Positions 34,499 through 43,240 of a DNA stretch of 64,000 nt are shown here, in pieces. Made by a program: the position numbers and the translations under genes. Source of the stretch: Streptomyces durmitorensis (GTDB taxonomy: Bacteria; Actinomycetota; Actinomycetes; Streptomycetales; Streptomycetaceae); NCBI RefSeq assembly GCF_023498005.1, contig NZ_CP097289.1, positions 9,300,001 through 9,364,000 of the forward strand, given 5' to 3'. The notes below the pieces were generated by a model, which was not told the DNA's origin, ran no database searches, and was given only the letters and a program-made list of their open reading frames with translations. The number at the start of each line of letters is the position of its first letter. Position 1 is the stretch's first letter.

Positions 34499-35462
34499 CG
34501 TCGACCACGAGCTTTCCACGGACTCCGCCCGCCTCGAGCGCGCGGTGCGCCCCGGCGATGTCGGCCAGCGGGTACACCGTGTCCACGACGGGTCGGACCG
34601 CCCCGCTCTCGGTCAACCGGGCCAGTTCCGCGAAGAGTTGATGGCCGGGATTGCCGCTGAAGAACCGCACGCGCCGCGGGCCGAACACCGCGGACCCGAG
34701 GATGTAGGAGATCGACGCGGCCATGCGCCGGGCGTCGAACGTGACGGACACCATCCGGCCTCCCGGTGCCAGCAGCCGGCGATACGCGCCCAACTCCGTG
34801 CCGACCGTGTCGAGTACGACGTCGAAGGGGCCGATGTCGGCCGCGCCGGTCGTCGCGTAGTCGAATGCCTCATCGGCTCCGAGGCCGCGCACGAAGTCGA
34901 GGTTCCTGGCCCCCGCGAGCGCCGTGACATGCGCGCCGTACGCACGGCCGAGCTGCACCGCCACGCTCCCGACGCCGCCGCTCGCACCGCGCACGAGCAG
35001 CCGCTCACCCGCCGCGAGCCCGGCCTTGTCCCGCAGCGCCGTGATCACCGTCGTGCCGACACCGGGCAGGGCCGCGGCCTCGACCAGATCAAGACCGGCC
35101 GGTGCCAGGGCCAGCTGCCGAGGGCGCACGACCACGAACTCCGCGGCGCTGCCGAATCCCTGGGAGCGCGCCATGGCGCCCCACACCCGGTCGCCCGTCG
35201 AGAGTCCGGGCATGGGCGAGCCAAGGGCCGCCACCTCACCGGCGAAGTCGACCCCCGTGCGCTTGGGCCAGCCCCGCCCGGCCAAGCCCGTCACCAGACG
35301 CACCTTCCCCGCCCGGCCCATCAGCTCGCCGCCGTTCACGCTGGCGGCGTGGACGCGCACCAGCACCTCGCCGGGGCCGGCGACCGGTCGCGGCAACGTG
35401 CCTTCGTACAGGACCTCCGGAGAGCCGTACCCGTCGTACAGAGCCGCGCGCATGTCACTCAT
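34467..35462 (-). CDS. Zinc-free quinone oxidoreductase-like dehydrogenase
   Basis: 331 aa medium-chain reductase: GTGVDFAGEVAALG region, GVGTTVITAL, and the NADPH motif VRGASGGVGSVAVQLGRAYG near residue 150. No zinc-binding cysteines, as in QOR/zeta-crystallin-type enzymes that reduce quinones or enones. Start ATG 35462; a TTG at 35492 is open but unneeded. Divergent from a TetR gene, its likely regulator. Confidence 0.87.
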   Translation of the reverse strand: MSDMRAALYDGYGSPEVLYEGTLPRPVAGPGEVLVRVHAASVNGGELMGRAGKVRLVTGLAGRGWPKRTGVDFAGEVAALGSPMPGLSTGDRVWGAMARSQGFGSAAEFVVVRPRQLALAPAGLDLVEAAALPGVGTTVITALRDKAGLAAGERLLVRGASGGVGSVAVQLGRAYGAHVTALAGARNLDFVRGLGADEAFDYATTGAADIGPFDVVLDTVGTELGAYRRLLAPGGRMVSVTFDARRMAASISYILGSAVFGPRRVRFFSGNPGHQLFAELARLTESGAVRPVVDTVYPLADIAGAHRALEAGGVRGKLVVDVRASQAADLS

Positions 35463-35546
35463 CGTTTCCGTATCCCCATCTGTGGCCGTCAAATATCACT
35501 GTCAGCGACGCTAACGCGCTAAACGGAGAGGGGCGTCCACTTGAGC

Positions 35547-35552
35547 TAATGT
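35547..35552 (+). promoter_or_regulatory. -10 element of the TetR gene
   Basis: TAATGT ends 7 nt before the ATG at 35560, implying a leaderless transcript. A direct repeat GCTAACGCGCTAA lies just upstream (about 35509-35523) in the divergent gap and may be part of an operator. No clear -35 is seen. Confidence 0.5.
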
Positions 35553-35559
35553 GAGAAAC

Positions 35560-36390
35560 ATGCCTGCTGATTCCTCTCGGATGCGGCCGACGACAGCCCC
35601 TGCACCCGCCGCGCGCACGGCGCTGCGCGCGGACGCGCTCCACAATCGCCGGCGCGTCCTCGAAGCGGCCCGCGACCTGTTCGCCGCGCGTGGCCTCGAC
35701 GTGCCGATGGCCGCCATCGCGCGCCGGGCCGGCGTCGGTATGGCCACGCTCTACCGCCGTTTCCCCACGCGGGACTCCCTGGTCACGGAAGTCTTCGAGG
35801 ATCAGCTCGGGGAGTGTGTGGCGGTCGTCGACGACGCCCTCGCGGACCCCGATCCATGGCGCGGGTTCTGTACAGCCATCGAGAAGGTGTGCGCCATGCA
35901 CGTGGTCGACCGCGGATTCACCGCGGCGTTCCTGACGGCCTTCCCGGACGCGATCGACTTCGAGCGCGAACGCATGCGCGCCGAGCGGGGTTTCGCGCAG
36001 TTGGTGCGCCGCGCGAAGGACGCAGGCCGGCTGCGTCCCGACTTCGACGTGTCGGACCTCCCGCTCCTCCTCATGGCCAACAGCGGCATCACCGCGTGTT
36101 CCACCGATGAGGCGCCGGCCGCTTCCCGCCGGTTCGTCGCCTACCTCCTCGACTCCTTCCGCGCCGATCGCGCCGCCCCCGCAGAGCCCTTGCCCGCGCC
36201 GGTTCCCCTGGGGTTCCACCACATGGGGCTCCAAGGGGCGACATTCAGCCCTCCGCCGGAGCCGCCCCCCGGCGTATTGCGTCCGCGCCCCGGCAGTACG
36301 ACAGTCAAAGTGTCCTCCACGGAAGCGAGTCGAGGCCTCGCCCGGGGAGGCACCGCCGCCCAGGACCCCGGCGTTGGATCTCGCCCGTGA
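35560..36390 (+). CDS. TetR-family regulator with long C-terminal tail
   Basis: 276 aa from ATG 35560 (GTG 35551 possible). HTH residues about 30-75: RRRVLEAARDLFAARGLDVPMAAIARRAGVGMATLYRRFP. The TetR body ends near residue 205; the last about 70 residues are Pro/Gly-rich and unlike TetR proteins, which may be a real disordered tail or the result of a frameshift near 36180. Divergent from the quinone oxidoreductase. Confidence 0.83.
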   Translation: MPADSSRMRPTTAPAPAARTALRADALHNRRRVLEAARDLFAARGLDVPMAAIARRAGVGMATLYRRFPTRDSLVTEVFEDQLGECVAVVDDALADPDPWRGFCTAIEKVCAMHVVDRGFTAAFLTAFPDAIDFERERMRAERGFAQLVRRAKDAGRLRPDFDVSDLPLLLMANSGITACSTDEAPAASRRFVAYLLDSFRADRAAPAEPLPAPVPLGFHHMGLQGATFSPPPEPPPGVLRPRPGSTTVKVSSTEASRGLARGGTAAQDPGVGSRP

Positions 36391-36439
36391 TGTAACCCTG
36401 TCCGCCGAGCGGGCAGGCATCCCGCTGGGGAGCCGGGAC

Positions 36440-36916
36440 ATGGACCGAAGCGAACGAAGTGCGCTGACCGAGCAGGAGTGCCGCGAGTTGCTGGCCCGTA
36501 CGCCGGCCGCCCGTCTGTCCTTCGTCCACCGCGGTTGTCCGCACATCGAACTGGTCGGCCTGATCGACCTCGACGGCGAGCCGGTGGCCCTGCTGCCCGA
36601 CGACAGCGACATCGCCCGCGCCCTGACGGCCGTCATCTCCCCGCGCAGACTGGTCGCCGTGCAGACCGACGACCTGACCGAGGTCGACCGCTGGGTGCGC
36701 TCCGTCACCGTCGTGGCCCGGCCCCGCTGGATCGTCGGCGTCGACGGGCTGCGCGCGTGCCGTCACGCCGCCGCGGCCCGCGGCCTGCACGCGGCCCTGG
36801 ACGCCTGGTTCCTGGCCCTGACCAACCCCGCGCTCTCCGGCCGGCGCACCGCACTGCGCGCGGCGCAGCCCCGGCTCGCGGCGGCACAGGCCCCCAAGAG
36901 GGCCGTCGCGAGGTGA
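36440..36916 (+). CDS. Pyridoxamine 5'-phosphate oxidase-fold protein
   Basis: 158 aa. A split-barrel flavin-binding pattern: TEQECRELLARTPAARLSFVHRG, then beta strands to VVARPRWIVGVDG. Such proteins bind FMN, F420 or haem in actinobacteria; many have no known substrate. GGGAG precedes ATG 36440. Convergent with the FUSC exporter, whose stop directly abuts its own. Confidence 0.8.
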   Translation: MDRSERSALTEQECRELLARTPAARLSFVHRGCPHIELVGLIDLDGEPVALLPDDSDIARALTAVISPRRLVAVQTDDLTEVDRWVRSVTVVARPRWIVGVDGLRACRHAAAARGLHAALDAWFLALTNPALSGRRTALRAAQPRLAAAQAPKRAVAR

Positions 36917-39187
36917 TCAGACCCGCGGAGCCCTGCTCGCCGCCCGGCCGCGGCCCGCGACCGGTACGTCGAGGGGCCGGGCGAGGCCCACCACGCCTTC
37001 GTCGAGGCGCTGCAGATGGCGCAGGACGCGGTAGGTCACCGTGCCCGAGCGCGGTGCGCCGGACCCCTCGGCCTCCAGCATCGAGGCGATGCTGGCCCCC
37101 GACTCGACCTCACCCGTGGCCTTGTCGTCGTCCACGTACGCGGCGATGACCTCGATGTTGTGGGCGATGCGCAGGCCGGCCCGCTCCAGGCGCGGATCGG
37201 CGGCGACGTTCTTGCTGTAGGGCACGAGCTCGGCCGTCGCCGCAAGGGAACGGGCGTGGTAGGCGCAGGTCTCCAGGAGCGCCACCAGATAGCGGGCGGT
37301 CCTGCGGCGGCCGCGCAGCGGGGTGATCGGGTGGGTCAACGGCTGGATGGAGGCGCGCAGATCGTCGAGCGCGGTGTCCAAGTCGCGCGCCTTGTCCAGG
37401 AGATCGGCCGCCGGACCGCCGCTGAGCTGCTCGACCGACGCGGAGATGACGTCGGCGAGGCGGGTCAGGACCGTGTTCAGGAGCTCGTCGGTGCGATGGT
37501 CGGTGCGCACCGGAAGGACGAGGACCGCCGCGATGATGCCGCAGGCGGCCCCGAGCGCCGTCTCCTCGATGCGCAGCCAGAGCACCGCGAGGCTGTAGGT
37601 GTTCAGAAGCGTGTAGAGCAGGCCCAGCATCGCCGTGACGAAGAAGGACATGAGCGCGTACGACAGGGGAGCGGTGAAGAACATCGCGAAGATGAAGACC
37701 AGGACGAGCGCGAACGCGACCCAGGTGTGGTTGCCGACCAGACCCGCGAGCGCCACACCCGCGACCACTCCGAGCACCGTGCCGAGCAGCCGCCGGTAGC
37801 CCTTGACCAGGATCTCGCCCGTGGACGCGGTGTTGAGGAACACCACCCAGCAGGTGAGCACCGCCCAGTACCAGCGCTGGGTGGAGAGGAACTCGCCGCC
37901 GATGATGGCCAGGGTCGAGCCCACGGAGACCTGGAAGGCGGCCCTCGTGGTGGGGCGCCGCAGCCCGGTGCGGTCGTCCTCGTCGGGTTCGGCGGCCTCC
38001 TCGGCACCGGCGATCGCGATGTCCTCGGCGTCGAACTCCTCGCGGGAACGGGTCGTCGCCGGTGAGTCGTCGGACTCGTCCTGGGGACCGTCGAGCGCGA
38101 GCCGCAGACCGAGGACGGCGCGAGCGGCCTCACCGATGCCGCGGAAGACGTCCTGGACGGCCATCGAGGCCCGCGGCAGGTTGTCCTCGTCGCGGTAGCC
38201 GAGCAGCCTGTTGCGCACGTGGGCCAGGCCCGTGCCCCGGTCGTCGGCGACGGGGCGGCCGACCAGCAGGTGCAGTGCCTTCAGATCGCGGCGCAGGGTG
38301 ACGGTCGCGTCGTCCTCGGCGCGGATGCGTGTCCCCGTCGCCGGGACGGGCGCGTGCGGCAGGTGCAGGGTGAGGGTGTCCGCGCGTTCGGCGCTGCGCG
38401 CGTTCAGGAGGAGTACGCCCAGACGTTCGGCGGCGATCTCCGCGTCCGCCACGCGGCGTTGGACCAGGGTCGCCGTGGCCGCGTCGGGGGTGCCCTCCGC
38501 GAGGCGGCCCTGGATCATCAGGGCGGTCTCGTGCAGCCGCGCGGTGCCACGGCGCAGTTCGTCGAGGACCTTCTCCAACTGCTCGGGCGCGGCGTCGAGA
38601 AGCTCTATCTGCGTGGCCACCAGCTGCGCGAGCCGTGCCCTGAAGGCGACGCGCAGCCGCCCCAGATCACGGCCCGGCGTCTCCGGCACGACGGCGAACC
38701 GTACGACGGCACTGCACACGAAGGCGACGGCAAGCGCCAGATACAGGCTGGGCAGGGCGGACGTGGTGGCACCCACGAACAGCGAGACGAAGTAGACCTG
38801 AAAGCCGATCAGACCCAGCGCCGTGCCCCGGTCGCCGAACCGGCGGCTGTAGACGGCACCGAAGATCAGCGCCACGAAGAAGATGTCACCCGCGATGACC
38901 TGGTCGTGCAGCAGCGCCCCCAGGGAGATCGCCGTGACGGCGACCGGCAGGCCGAGCGCGAGCGTGAGGGCCTGGCCGCGCACCTCCTTCTCCTTGATGG
39001 CGAAGGTGGAGACCATCGCGGTCATCGCGCCCGCGACCATGTGCGTGACATCCGTGCCGATGAGCGCGAGGACGACGAGAGTGAGCGCGATCGCGCCGAC
39101 CGTCCGCAGCCCCGCCATCAGCCGCAGGAGTCCGGGATCCGACGCCACAAAGCGGTCCCATGTGCCGGTCCTGGTCCGCCGTGTCAC
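36917..39187 (-). CDS. FUSC-family membrane protein (aromatic acid exporter-like)
   Basis: About 756 aa. Two blocks of about six membrane helices (about residues 20-180 and 430-580) each followed by a large cytosolic helical domain, the fusaric-acid-resistance/YccS-like layout. Likely exports aromatic acids or similar compounds. The start is uncertain: the frame is open to TTG 39244, and I chose GTG 39187, which has AGGG 10 nt upstream. Single-gene unit, divergent from an MFS pump. Confidence 0.82.
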   Translation of the reverse strand: MTRRTRTGTWDRFVASDPGLLRLMAGLRTVGAIALTLVVLALIGTDVTHMVAGAMTAMVSTFAIKEKEVRGQALTLALGLPVAVTAISLGALLHDQVIAGDIFFVALIFGAVYSRRFGDRGTALGLIGFQVYFVSLFVGATTSALPSLYLALAVAFVCSAVVRFAVVPETPGRDLGRLRVAFRARLAQLVATQIELLDAAPEQLEKVLDELRRGTARLHETALMIQGRLAEGTPDAATATLVQRRVADAEIAAERLGVLLLNARSAERADTLTLHLPHAPVPATGTRIRAEDDATVTLRRDLKALHLLVGRPVADDRGTGLAHVRNRLLGYRDEDNLPRASMAVQDVFRGIGEAARAVLGLRLALDGPQDESDDSPATTRSREEFDAEDIAIAGAEEAAEPDEDDRTGLRRPTTRAAFQVSVGSTLAIIGGEFLSTQRWYWAVLTCWVVFLNTASTGEILVKGYRRLLGTVLGVVAGVALAGLVGNHTWVAFALVLVFIFAMFFTAPLSYALMSFFVTAMLGLLYTLLNTYSLAVLWLRIEETALGAACGIIAAVLVLPVRTDHRTDELLNTVLTRLADVISASVEQLSGGPAADLLDKARDLDTALDDLRASIQPLTHPITPLRGRRRTARYLVALLETCAYHARSLAATAELVPYSKNVAADPRLERAGLRIAHNIEVIAAYVDDDKATGEVESGASIASMLEAEGSGAPRSGTVTYRVLRHLQRLDEGVVGLARPLDVPVAGRGRAASRAPRV

Positions 39188-39315
39188 TGCGCTCACACCC
39201 TCATCGCCGCTGTTCAGGGCGGATTCTGTCACGGCTGGGTGCAACCGGGGCTTGAGGGTTCACAGCGTGATACGCCCGGGGCGCCGACCGGAAGTGAGCA
39301 GAAGTCTCCGGGGCC

Positions 39316-39337
39316 ACTTCAACGAAACACTTGAAGT
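39316..39337. promoter_or_regulatory. Inverted repeat just before the DHA2 pump
   Basis: ACTTCAA (39316-39322) and TTGAAGT (39331-39337), perfect 7-bp arms with an 8-nt spacer, end 1 nt before the ATG at 39339. The arm sequence is like MarR-family sites. A bound protein here would block transcription or translation of the pump. Confidence 0.5.
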
Positions 39338-39338
39338 C

Positions 39339-40850
39339 ATGAATCCAGCAGACGACGAACGGTTCGGGGCACAGCTGCGTGCCGAAGCCCCGGCACCCCA
39401 CGACGCGACGCCGAGCGACGACACGGCGCCGAGCCCCGCCGCCGACTCCGCCCGGCGGCGCTGGTGGACGCTCCTCGCGGTGAGCGCCGCCCAGCTCCTC
39501 GTGGTCCTTGACGGGACCATCGTGAACATCGCGCTGCCCTCCGCGCAGAGCGCGCTCGGCATGTCCGACGCGAGCCGGCAGTGGGCCGTCACCGCGTACG
39601 CGCTCGCCTTCGGCGGGCTGCTGCTGATCGGCGGCCGGATCAGCGGCGCGCTCGGCCACCGGCGCACGTTCCTGATCGGCCTGATCGGCTTCGCCGCCGC
39701 GTCCGCGCTCGGCGGGGCCGCCGTGAACCCCGAGACGCTCTTCGGGGCGCGGGCGCTGCAGGGGGCGTTCGCCGCGGTCCTCGCACCCGCGGGTCTTTCG
39801 CTGCTGACGATCACCTTCACGGAACCGGGCGAACGCGGCCGGGCCTTCGGCGTGTTCGCCGCGGTCGGCGCCGCGGGATCGGCGGTCGGCCTGGTCGCAG
39901 GGGGGCTGCTGACCGAGTACGCGAGCTGGCGCTGGTGCCTCTACGTCAACGTCCCCGTGGCCCTGCTCGCCGTGCTCGGCGCGACGTTCGTGCCCCGGGA
40001 CCGGCCGGTGCGGGGCGAGGGGAGGCTCGATGTCGCGGGCGCCCTGCTCAGCGCCACGGGCTTCGCCGCGATCGTGTACGCCTTCAACGAGGCCGAACCG
40101 CTCGGGTGGGGCTCACCGAAGGTCATCGCCCTGCTCGCGGGCGGTGTCCTGCTGCTCGCCGTGTTCGCCGCCGTCGAGGTCCGGGCACCGAGGCCGCTGC
40201 TTCCGCTGCGGGTGCTCACGCATCGCGCCCGTGCCGGTGCGTTCGCCTCGATCACCCTGCTGTTCGTCGCGATGTTCGGCTTCTACCTGTTCATGAGCTA
40301 CTACACGCAGACGGTCCTCGGCTACTCGCCAGTCGAGGCGGGCCTGACGCTGATCATCAACGCCGTGGCCGCCCTGGCCGGCGCGACACTGATCGCTGGG
40401 AAGCTCCACGGGCGTGTCGCCCCCGCCGCGCTGATCGTGCCGGGGCTGCTCGCCGCGGCCGCGGGGATGTTCCTGCTGACCCGCCTGACGGCGCAGAGCA
40501 CGGACGTCTTCCCGCTGTACCTCGTGCCGGCGCTGATCCTGACCGGCCTCGGCCTCGGCTGCGTCCTGCCGCCCACCGCGAGCCTGGCCACCGCGGACGT
40601 GCCGCCGCACGACATCGGAGCCGCGGCGGCGGCGTACAACGCGTCCCAGCAGCTGGGAGCGGCGCTCGGCACGGCCCTGCTCAACACGGTCGCGGCCAGC
40701 GCCACCGCGTCGTACCTGGCGTCCACCGCGCAGGCCACCCCCACGGCGGCATCCGTGCACGGCTACACCACGGCTCTGACGGTCGCCTTCGTCATCCTGC
40801 TGGCCGCGGCCTGCGTCACCGCGGCGCTCCTGCGCGCAGACCGTCCATGA
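39339..40850 (+). CDS. MFS drug exporter, DHA2 family (14 helices)
   Basis: 503 aa with 14 predicted helices. Motifs: LDGTIVNIALPSAQ in helix 1 (DHA2 motif D1), GGRISGALGHRR (motif A), RALQGAFAAVLAPAGLSLL (motif B) and GAAGSAVGLVAGGLLTEYASWRWCLYVNVP (motif C). A multidrug or antibiotic proton antiporter of the QacA/EmrB type. Convergent with a TetR gene; the two overlap by 35 bp. Confidence 0.92.
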   Translation: MNPADDERFGAQLRAEAPAPHDATPSDDTAPSPAADSARRRWWTLLAVSAAQLLVVLDGTIVNIALPSAQSALGMSDASRQWAVTAYALAFGGLLLIGGRISGALGHRRTFLIGLIGFAAASALGGAAVNPETLFGARALQGAFAAVLAPAGLSLLTITFTEPGERGRAFGVFAAVGAAGSAVGLVAGGLLTEYASWRWCLYVNVPVALLAVLGATFVPRDRPVRGEGRLDVAGALLSATGFAAIVYAFNEAEPLGWGSPKVIALLAGGVLLLAVFAAVEVRAPRPLLPLRVLTHRARAGAFASITLLFVAMFGFYLFMSYYTQTVLGYSPVEAGLTLIINAVAALAGATLIAGKLHGRVAPAALIVPGLLAAAAGMFLLTRLTAQSTDVFPLYLVPALILTGLGLGCVLPPTASLATADVPPHDIGAAAAAYNASQQLGAALGTALLNTVAASATASYLASTAQATPTAASVHGYTTALTVAFVILLAAACVTAALLRADRP

Positions 40851-41391
40851 CCAGGTCAAGGAGCCGTCCGGCGCGCGACTGCCAGTCGCCGTGCGGATCG
40901 AGCTGCCAGAGGCCCGCGATGGCGAGCAGGAAGTCGTCGGGGGTGACGCCGGGACGGATGGTGCCTGCCTCCTCGTTCGCCTTCAGGAGGAGCGTGACGG
41001 CCGAACTCACCGGCCCGTGACCCACTCCGGCCAGCGTCCCCTGCTTACTGGTGGCCTTGCGCATCGCGTCGGCCAGGCCCGCCTTGGCCATGGCGTACTG
41101 CGCGAGGCGGTCCATCCACTCCCGCAGGGCCTGGTCGGGCGGGCGGGTCTGCAGGAGCTGGCAGGCGGTGTCGGCGACCTGCTGGACTTCGTAGCGGTAG
41201 ACCTCGAGGACGAGAGCCTCGCGGTTGGGGAAGTTGCGGTAGAACGTCCCTTGCCCGACGCACGCCTTCTTCGCGATCGCGCTGAGCGGGGCGTCCGCCG
41301 AGTGCGTCAGCTCGTCCAGGGCGACTTCCAGGATGCGCTCGCGATTCCGTTGCGCGTCCGAGCGCAGCTGCGGGTCCTTCTTCTGGTGCAC
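40816..41391 (-). CDS. TetR-family repressor
   Basis: 191 aa: RERILEVALDELTHSADAPLSAIAKKACVGQGTFYRNFPNREALV is the HTH; a SACE_7040/TetR_C-like helical domain follows. It probably represses the convergent MFS pump and itself. A striking dyad operator lies 45 bp upstream of its start. Confidence 0.9.
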   Translation of the reverse strand: MHQKKDPQLRSDAQRNRERILEVALDELTHSADAPLSAIAKKACVGQGTFYRNFPNREALVLEVYRYEVQQVADTACQLLQTRPPDQALREWMDRLAQYAMAKAGLADAMRKATSKQGTLAGVGHGPVSSAVTLLLKANEEAGTIRPGVTPDDFLLAIAGLWQLDPHGDWQSRAGRLLDLVMDGLRAGAPR

Positions 41392-41431
41392 TCGTCCTCC
41401 TCCCGAGAATCGCGGCCGGGACCACTCTTGC

Positions 41432-41484
41432 TAAGCGGACAACTGTCCGTTAAGTTTTGAAGCTAACGGACAGCTGTCCGCTTA
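41432..41484. promoter_or_regulatory. Large dyad operator upstream of tetR
   Basis: Two palindromes, CGGACAACTGTCCG (41436-41449) and CGGACAGCTGTCCG (41467-41480), are themselves arms of a larger inverted repeat: 41432-41452 and 41464-41484 match 20 of 21 bases with an 11-nt loop. Centres are 31 bp apart. Likely TetR sites for two dimers. The 302-bp gap 41392-41693 has nothing else clear. Confidence 0.8.
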
Positions 41485-41693
41485 GGGTCACCATACCGGC
41501 AGAGCCAGCCGGTGGGGATGATCGGTCGCGATCGCCGTGGACCGCCCGCCCCGCCTCATGGGCCATGGATGCCCCGAGTCGACCTCCCTCACGCACAGTG
41601 CCATCCCCCTACCGGGGCCTCCGGCGGGACCGTCCCGCACGACACTCCCGCTCCTACGTGAAAAAAGCTGACAGAAGCGAAAGAAGGCTGATC

Positions 41694-42251
41694 GTGGCCC
41701 TATCGACGTCCAGCGCCATCACGCTGAACATCAACGGCGAAAAGCACTCGCTGCCCGTCGACCACCGCACCACCCTGCTCGACGCCCTGCGCGAGCGCCT
41801 CGATCTGACCGGCACCAAGAAGGGCTGCGACCAAGGACAGTGCGGCGCCTGCACGGTGCTGATCGACGGACGCCGTGCGGTCTCCTGCCTGCAACTCGCC
41901 GTCGCCTCCGAGGGGCGTGAGATCACCACCATCGAAGGCGTGGCGGCGGAGGGAGAGGGGCTGCACCCGGTGCAGCAGGCATTCCTCGACCTCGACGGCT
42001 ACCAGTGCGGCTACTGCACGCCCGGACAGATCTGTTCGGCCATCGCTGTCATCGAGGAGCACGCGGCGGGCTGGCCCAGCGCCGCGACCACCGACGTACG
42101 GCCCGAGGCGGGTGTTCCCGAGCTGAGCGCCGACGAGATCCGGGAGCGCATGAGCGGCAACCTGTGCCGCTGCGGCGCGTATGTGTCGATCGTCCAGGCG
42201 GTCGCGCAGGCGGCAGCAGCCGAGACCGAGGGTACGGAGGCCGTGGCATGA
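41694..42251 (+). CDS. Molybdenum hydroxylase 2Fe-2S subunit (PaoA/XdhC-small type)
   Basis: 185 aa from GTG 41694 (AAGAAGG 7 nt upstream). Plant-type 2Fe-2S cluster Cys45, Cys50, Cys53 and Cys65 (KKGCDQGQCGAC); second cluster Cys105-Cys108 (CGYC) and Cys158/Cys160 (CRC). It passes electrons from the molybdenum site to FAD. Unlike E. coli PaoA it has no Tat signal, so the enzyme is cytosolic. First of four overlapping genes. Confidence 0.93.
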   Translation: MALSTSSAITLNINGEKHSLPVDHRTTLLDALRERLDLTGTKKGCDQGQCGACTVLIDGRRAVSCLQLAVASEGREITTIEGVAAEGEGLHPVQQAFLDLDGYQCGYCTPGQICSAIAVIEEHAAGWPSAATTDVRPEAGVPELSADEIRERMSGNLCRCGAYVSIVQAVAQAAAAETEGTEAVA

Positions 42252-43240
42252 GGGAATTCGGATATCAGCGGGCGCTCGACGTCCCCGGCGCGGTCGCACT
42301 GCTCGGCAGCGACCCCGACGCGCGCGTCCTGGGCGGCGGCACGAACCTCGTCGACCTGATGAAGACCGGTGTGGAGCGGCCCGGACTGCTCATCGACGTA
42401 CGCGAGTTGCCCCTCGACCGGATCGAGGTCACGGACGACGGCGGGCTGCGGATCGGCGCCACCGTCACCAACAGCGACCTCGCGGCCGACCCCGAAGTGC
42501 GCCGCCGCTACCCCGCGTTGGCGGAGGCCGTCCTGGCCGGCGCCTCGGGCCAGCTGCGCAACATGGCCACCGTCGGCGGCAACCTGCTCCAGCGCACCCG
42601 CTGCGGCTACTTCGCCGACCTGTCCAAACCGTGCAACAAACGCGACCCCGGCAGCGGCTGCCCCGCTGTCGGGGGTGAACACCACAACCACGCCATCCTC
42701 GGCGCCACCGAGCACTGCGTGGCCGTCCACCCCTCCGACATGGGGGTGGCGCTCGCCGCCTTCGATGCCGTGATCTCGTACGAAACAGCCGCGGGCACCG
42801 GTGAGTTGCCGCTCGCGGACTTCTATCTGTCCGTGGGCAGCACCCCGCACCTGGAGACCGCGCTGCCGTCCGGCGCGCTCATCACCGGCATCACTCTGCC
42901 GCCCGCCCCGGTCGCCGCCCACTCCCGCTACCGCAAGGTGCGCGAGCGCGCGTCGTACGCCTTCGCGATCGGCTCGATCGCCGCCGCGCTCGACGTCCAG
43001 GACGGCGTCGTACGCGAAGTGCGCCTGGCCTTCGGCGCGGTGGCGTCCCGGCCGTGGCGCGCACGGGAGGCCGAGCGGGCCCTGACCTCGGGCCCGGCGA
43101 CCGCCGAAGCCTTCGCGGCCGCCGCGGACGCCGAACTGGCCGCCGCGCAGACGCTGCCCGACAACGGCTACAAGGTGACGCTGATGCGCAACCTCGTGGT
43201 CGCCCTGCTGACCGAGCTCACCGAGGAGGCGACCCGATGA
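42248..43240 (+). CDS. Molybdenum hydroxylase FAD subunit with 4Fe-4S insert (PaoB-like)
   Basis: 330 aa, ATGA overlap with the previous gene. FAD loops: VLGGGTNLVDLMK and ASGQLRNMATVGGNLLQRTRC. Four cysteines in the segment from TRCGYF through KPCNKRD, GSGCPAV to EHC (about residues 118-158) match the extra 4Fe-4S cluster of PaoB (YagS) and 4-hydroxybenzoyl-CoA reductase, absent from normal xanthine dehydrogenases. This points to aldehyde-type rather than classical xanthine oxidation. Confidence 0.92.
   Translation: MREFGYQRALDVPGAVALLGSDPDARVLGGGTNLVDLMKTGVERPGLLIDVRELPLDRIEVTDDGGLRIGATVTNSDLAADPEVRRRYPALAEAVLAGASGQLRNMATVGGNLLQRTRCGYFADLSKPCNKRDPGSGCPAVGGEHHNHAILGATEHCVAVHPSDMGVALAAFDAVISYETAAGTGELPLADFYLSVGSTPHLETALPSGALITGITLPPAPVAAHSRYRKVRERASYAFAIGSIAAALDVQDGVVREVRLAFGAVASRPWRAREAERALTSGPATAEAFAAAADAELAAAQTLPDNGYKVTLMRNLVVALLTELTEEATR

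Noticed and set aside
41457..41693. Longer N-terminus for the 2Fe-2S subunit
   Set aside because: Arg/Pro-rich, would start inside the tetR operator; the GTG at 41694 has a good ribosome site and family-like length.
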